From NCBI RefSeq assembly GCF_016904885.1, contig NZ_JADWYI010000001.1, forward strand, positions 2,852,001-2,916,000: a stretch of DNA of 64,000 nucleotides, given 5' to 3'. Below the pieces are notes generated by a model. It made no database searches. It was not told the DNA's origin and saw nothing but the letters and a program-made list of their open reading frames with translations. Numbering within the stretch: position 1 is the first letter of the stretch; every line of letters starts with the position of its first letter. Source of the stretch: Archangium primigenium. Its GTDB lineage: Bacteria; Myxococcota; Myxococcia; Myxococcales; Myxococcaceae. Made by a program: the position numbers and the translations under genes. Below are positions 60,792 to 64,000 of the stretch, piece after piece.

Positions 60792-60805
60792 TCGGATTAA
60801 TCCGA
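60792..60805. promoter_or_regulatory. Perfect 14-bp palindrome upstream of the Ig-repeat gene
   Basis: TCGGATTAATCCGA lies in an AT-rich patch 61 bp upstream of the Ig-repeat start codon. It is a plausible operator; the binding protein is unknown. Confidence 0.45.
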
Positions 60806-60961
60806 GTATGGGTGCGGAGGCGCCTGGTCCCCGACGTCGATGGCCTCGAGGGGGACCTCTTCACCGAGGACCTCCGAGTGATGTGCGGACCGCGCGGGCG
60901 TAACCGGTGGCGGCGCCAAGATTCAGAGGCGTGGTGGTGGGACGGCCCGCCTTGACCCCGT

Positions 60962-61124
60962 GGGCTCAGGGCCTGGCGCCGTGGAGCAGCCCGTTCACCA
61001 GCACGTCGAGCCCCCAGCGGAAGCGCTGCAAACCCTCTCCGGAGACGAGCTCGGCGCCGAGCTGCGCGAGGTGGGGATGCACGGACGCATCGAGCGTCGC
61101 CACCCTCTGGCGGAGGCTGTCGAG
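60962..61124. repeat. Direct repeat: 3' end of tetR (intact copy)
   Basis: This 163-bp segment recurs at 56387-56548 with few differences and one 1-bp indel. The pair brackets the Ig-repeat lipoprotein gene and the kinase-linked-gene fragment. Copy 2 retains the TGA stop; copy 1 does not. Confidence 0.85.
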
Positions 61125-61625
61125 ATCCGCGTCATTGTTGCGTCCGGCGTGCTCCACGGCGGTGGCGACCACGTAGGCGAGCACGATGTCGACCCCCCAC
61201 GCGGCGGCTCTCGCGTCCGCGCCGCCCGCGAGCAACAACCCAGCGATCGTGTCGAGGAGCCGGATCGAGTTCGGCTCCATGACGAGGTTCGTCATCGTCA
61301 TGCGCGCGATCTCGGGATAGCGCATCAGCACCGCGAGGAACGCCTCCGCCACGTGCGCGAGGTCCGCGCGCCAGTTCGGTCCGGGCTTCGGCGTGGGGAG
61401 TTCGGCCAGCAGCGCGTCGAGCAGCTGGGCGTGCAGGTCTTGCGTGTCACGCACGTAGACGTAGAGCGACGCCGGTCCCGTCTCGAGCACCTCGGCGATC
61501 CGGCGCATCGTCACCTTCCGCAGTCCGTCCTCCTTCAAGAGGGTGAGCGCGGCCTTCACCACCGCCTCGCGGCTCAACGGTGATTTCGCCGGGCGCTCCC
61601 GCCGGCTGATGGGTTTGCGTTGCAT
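60966..61625 (-). CDS. TetR-family regulator, tetracycline-repressor-like
   Basis: A 219-residue repressor. An N-terminal Arg/Lys-rich stretch precedes the HTH (REAVVKAALTLLKEDGLRKVTMRRIAEVLETG, then ASLYVYVRDTQDLHAQLLDALLAEL), and the C-terminal part resembles the TetR_C group. It is divergent from the TetX-like gene, and four 14-bp operator-like sites lie between or over the two starts, so it should repress both genes. TGTAAT lies nine bases before the ATG, with no Shine-Dalgarno. Its 3' end is duplicated at 56387-56548. Confidence 0.92.
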   Translation of the reverse strand: MQRKPISRRERPAKSPLSREAVVKAALTLLKEDGLRKVTMRRIAEVLETGPASLYVYVRDTQDLHAQLLDALLAELPTPKPGPNWRADLAHVAEAFLAVLMRYPEIARMTMTNLVMEPNSIRLLDTIAGLLLAGGADARAAAWGVDIVLAYVVATAVEHAGRNNDADLDSLRQRVATLDASVHPHLAQLGAELVSGEGLQRFRWGLDVLVNGLLHGARP

Positions 61626-61659
61626 GTGCCCGAAATTACACCTGTTTTCGGGAGCGGGT

Positions 61660-61736
61660 ATGAACATGTTCTTGACGAACTTGATCGTGACGAACGTGTT
61701 CGTTAGCTTGAAGTCATCATGAACGAACATGTTCGT
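61660..61736. promoter_or_regulatory. Four phased TetR operator-like sites
   Basis: 14-bp sites of the form ACGAACNNGTTCGT occur at 61660-61673 (ATGAACATGTTCTT), 61675-61688 (ACGAACTTGATCGT), 61690-61703 (ACGAACGTGTTCGT) and 61723-61736 (ACGAACATGTTCGT, a perfect palindrome overlapping codons 2-6 of the TetX-like gene). Centres are 15, 15 and 33 bp apart. They cover the predicted TTGATC/TAGCTT promoter of the monooxygenase gene and the upstream part of the tetR promoter. Confidence 0.7.
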
Positions 61737-62849
61737 ATCGCCATCGTCGGGGCCGGATTGAGTGGGCTCACGCTCGCGCGGGTGCTGCACGTGCACGGCA
61801 TCGCGTCCACGCTCTTCGAGCTTGAGGCCTCGCCCACGGCGCGGTCTCAGGGCGGTCAGCTCGACATCCATGAGGACACCGGCCAGGAGGCGCTGCGCGC
61901 GGCGGGGCTGCACGACGCGTTCCTGCGCCTCGTGCACACCGGTGCGCAGGCCACGCGGGTCCTGGACCGCGACGGCGTGCTGCTGCACGCGTCGGTCGAC
62001 GACGGCACCGGTGGCCGCCCGGAGGTCGATCGCGGTCAGCTCCGGCGGCTGCTCCTCGACTCTCTGCCCGAGGGCCTCATCCGCTGGGGCATGAAGCTCG
62101 TCGACGCGCGGGCACTCGGGGACGGACGGCACGCGCTGCGCTTCGCCGACGGTTCCACGGTGACCTGCGATCTGCTCGTGGGCGGTGACGGCGCGTGGTC
62201 GCGCATCCGGCCGCTCGTGTCCGACGTGAAGCCGGCGTACACGGGCATCAGCTTCGTCGAGTGCTACGTCCCCGACGCGGCGGTGAAGCAGCCGGAGTAC
62301 GCGAGAGTCGTCGGCGACGGCGCGCTCATGGCGCTGGCGCCCGACCAGGGCTTGCTCGGGCACAAGGAGAACAATGGGAGCCTGCACATCTACGCCGCCG
62401 TCCGCGCGCCGGAGTCCTGGTTGCCGAGCCTCGACTTCACCGACGTGCCCGCGGCCAGGCGGGCCCTGCTGGCGAAGTTCGAGGGCTGGGCGCCGGAGCT
62501 TCGCGCGCTCGTCGAGCACGCCGAGGGCGCGCTCGTGCCGCGACACCTCCACGCGCTGCCCGTCGGCCATCGGTGGGAGCCCACGCCCGGTGTCACGCTC
62601 CTGGGCGATGCCGCGCACCTCATGTCGCCCTTCGCCGGAGAAGGCGCGAACCTGGCGATGTTCGACGGCGCGGAGCTCGGCAAGGCGCTGGTGAAGCACG
62701 GGGGCGAGGTCGAGAGGGCAGTGCGGGAGTACGAAGCCGCGATGTTCCCGCGCAGTGCGAAGTCGGCCCAGGACTCAGCCGACGGGCTCGAGCTGTGCTT
62801 CGGCGCGCGGTCCCCCCATGCGGTGGTGGCGTTCTTCTCGGGCACGTGA
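61719..62849 (+). CDS. TetX-like FAD-dependent monooxygenase
   Basis: A 376-residue class A flavoprotein monooxygenase. FAD dinucleotide motif GAGLSG at 11-16, SQGGQLDIHEDTGQEAL resembling the TetX GGxLDLH segment, the DG motif region GGDGAWSRIR, and GDAAHLMSPFAGEGANLAMFD near residue 290 are all present. TetX-type enzymes inactivate tetracyclines; others hydroxylate aromatic compounds. The divergent TetR-family regulator with operators supports an inducible drug- or metabolite-responsive gene. TAGCTT nine bases before the ATG and no Shine-Dalgarno suggest a leaderless mRNA. Confidence 0.9.
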   Translation: MNEHVRIAIVGAGLSGLTLARVLHVHGIASTLFELEASPTARSQGGQLDIHEDTGQEALRAAGLHDAFLRLVHTGAQATRVLDRDGVLLHASVDDGTGGRPEVDRGQLRRLLLDSLPEGLIRWGMKLVDARALGDGRHALRFADGSTVTCDLLVGGDGAWSRIRPLVSDVKPAYTGISFVECYVPDAAVKQPEYARVVGDGALMALAPDQGLLGHKENNGSLHIYAAVRAPESWLPSLDFTDVPAARRALLAKFEGWAPELRALVEHAEGALVPRHLHALPVGHRWEPTPGVTLLGDAAHLMSPFAGEGANLAMFDGAELGKALVKHGGEVERAVREYEAAMFPRSAKSAQDSADGLELCFGARSPHAVVAFFSGT

Positions 62850-62906
62850 GCCTTCCGCAAGGGGCCTTTCGGCTTCTCGCCTGCTCAAGGCCTGGGACCA
62901 CTCGGC

Positions 62907-62932
62907 TTCTTTCCGGGAAGAACGCTTTTTCT
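62907..62932 (+). terminator. Terminator after the TetX-like gene
   Basis: TTCTTT-CCGG-GGAAGAA-like arms (62907-62922) form a short hairpin followed by CGCTTTTTCT. It lies 58 bp after the stop codon. Confidence 0.5.
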
Positions 62933-63013
62933 ACTCCTTGAACTCCCGGTTCTCCGCCTCATTGGACTCAAGCTCCATGCGGCGCTCCCGTGCGGGCCCC
63001 CGGGCTCGGCACG

Positions 63014-63044
63014 CTCCTTGGATTCTCCCCAGGAATCCAAGGAG
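63014..63044 (+). promoter_or_regulatory. Hairpin that covers the ribosome-binding site of the CotH gene
   Basis: A perfect 12-bp stem (63014-63025 with 63033-63044) and a seven-base loop. The 3' arm contains AAGGAG of the Shine-Dalgarno for the ATG at 63054, so the folded form should block translation. A role as a translational switch or RNA thermometer is possible. Confidence 0.6.
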
Positions 63045-63053
63045 GGACGTTCC

Positions 63054-64000
63054 ATGCAGGTCATCCCGTGGTCGGTGGTGGTGGTGTGTCTGTTCTGCGC
63101 CTGTACTCCAATGGAGCGCACCTCGAGCGAACCCGAGGCGCCTCCCCTCGCTCCAGGCGAGTCCCCGGCGCCGGAGCCGAGGGGGCCCGATGCCTCCGTC
63201 CCCGCCACGCCATCCGAGCCGACGCGGCCCGAGCAGGACACGCCCCCGCCACCCTGGACGCCTGCCTGGACTGGACCGCAGTCGCAGGTGGAGAACTTCG
63301 AGCTCTCCTTCGACGAGACCACGTGGAGGCTCGTCAACGACCCGAGCACCTCGGAGGACTATGCACCCGGCCGCTTCAAGGCGCGGGGGGTGGAGTACGC
63401 GGTGGGGATGCGCCTGCGCGGCGATCAGGCCTTCTTCCACCCGAAGAAGAGCTGGAAGGTGGAGTTGCCCGAGGGCCAGAAGCTCGATGGCGCCCGTCAC
63501 CTCAACTTCCTCGCCGAGTGGCTCGACGCGGGCCTGCTCACGGACGCCTTCTCCTACGAACTGATGCACGTGGCGGGCGCCCACGCACCGCGGGCGCGCT
63601 ACGTCACCCTCACGGTGAATGGCCGGTTCGAGGGGGTCTTCATGCTGGTGGAGCAGGTCGACAAGTCCTTCTTGAAGGCGCACGGCCTGCCCTCCGACTC
63701 GAGCATCTACCGGTGCGGCAGCAAGGACTGCGAGATGCGGCTCACCCCGAAGGCGCACTACCAGTCCCCCTGGGACAAGAAGACCCAGGAGGACCTGCCG
63801 TGGGATGACCTGAACACGTTCCTCTGGAAGATCTCCCGCACGCCCGAGCACGAGTTCGAGGCCTTCCTCCGCGAGCACCTCGATCTGGACGCGTACCTGC
63901 GCTACCTCGCCGTGGGCGCGTTGATCAGCATCAGCGGGATCGACGACTCGGGCAGCTACCTGGTGCGCGATCCGAAGCAGGGCCGGTGGCTCTACGTTCC
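63054..64000 (+). CDS. CotH-kinase-family lipoprotein (3' partial)
   Basis: At least 315 residues; the frame is open at the right edge. A lipoprotein signal (VVVVCLFCAC, Cys at 16) and a Pro/Glu-rich linker (18-75) are followed by a CotH-like domain. This has RLRGDQAFFHPKKSWKVEL, LNFLAEWLDAGLLTDAFSYEL, and FEGVFMLVEQVDKSFLKAHG. CotH proteins are atypical kinases that phosphorylate surface or spore-coat proteins; in bacteria they are often secreted. AAGGAGGG precedes the ATG but lies in a hairpin. The end of the gene is outside the window. Confidence 0.87.
   Translation, partial: MQVIPWSVVVVCLFCACTPMERTSSEPEAPPLAPGESPAPEPRGPDASVPATPSEPTRPEQDTPPPPWTPAWTGPQSQVENFELSFDETTWRLVNDPSTSEDYAPGRFKARGVEYAVGMRLRGDQAFFHPKKSWKVELPEGQKLDGARHLNFLAEWLDAGLLTDAFSYELMHVAGAHAPRARYVTLTVNGRFEGVFMLVEQVDKSFLKAHGLPSDSSIYRCGSKDCEMRLTPKAHYQSPWDKKTQEDLPWDDLNTFLWKISRTPEHEFEAFLREHLDLDAYLRYLAVGALISISGIDDSGSYLVRDPKQGRWLYV

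Overview
The window is one stretch of a GC-rich genome with strong G/C bias at third codon positions. It most likely comes from a myxobacterium of the Cystobacterineae (Archangium/Cystobacter-like). This is inferred from very large Cys-, Gly- and Ig-repeat lipoproteins, a MYXO-CTERM-like segment, FHA proteins, a Ser/Thr kinase with PEGA repeats, a sigma-54 activator with an FHA domain, and TonB-receptor fusions. No rRNA, tRNA, CRISPR array or recognisable transposase was seen.

Layout. 1-11 kb: one giant adhesin-like gene that runs continuously into an OmpA-family outer-membrane protein. 11-15.4 kb: ftsZ, a small antisense-oriented gene, and a biotin carboxylase/BCCP/crotonase operon. 15.4-23.3 kb (two minus-strand genes, then plus): a receiver-XRE regulator, an FHA/TPR membrane protein, an ArnT-like glycosyltransferase coupled to an ABC exporter, and an SPFH/SHOCT protein. 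23.4-28.5 kb: a sigma-54-promoted unknown protein, an M3-like peptidase lipoprotein, epmA, inorganic pyrophosphatase and a YhfC-type intramembrane protease. 28.5-33.4 kb: a TonB-like protein and an NAD salvage operon (pncB, nicotinamidase-like gene, NrtR-type NUDIX regulator) with a methyltransferase. 33.4-37 kb: a TonB-domain/TonB-receptor fusion and its lipoprotein. 37-38.3 kb: three tandem 67-residue double-glycine peptide precursors without visible processing genes. 38.4-45.8 kb: glycerate kinase, YkgJ-like protein, RlmI, small envelope proteins and an operon with two UbiA prenyltransferases. 45.8-52.2 kb: a sigma-54 activator, Cys-rich lipoproteins, and a Ser/Thr kinase coupled to a membrane protein.

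52.2-62.9 kb looks like an accessory, rearranged zone. It holds a RibD/DHFR-like enzyme and a MarR-regulated esterase/SDR cassette bounded by 22-bp inverted repeats. Next come 3' fragments of three genes, then an Ig-repeat lipoprotein bracketed by 162-bp direct repeats. It ends with a tetR/tetX-like pair that has phased operators. The window ends inside a CotH-family lipoprotein gene whose ribosome-binding site lies in a hairpin.

The strongest candidate for an undescribed system is the tandem peptide-precursor family at 37.1-38.3 kb. Each core carries four Cys, each preceded by a Ser, and each gene has the same upstream element at exactly the same distance. Other notable signals are the adhesin-OmpA fusion, a sigma-54 activator next to a palindrome and a near-perfect sigma-54 promoter, and a repeated promoter geometry (-10 box, nine bases, start codon, no Shine-Dalgarno) suggesting leaderless mRNAs.
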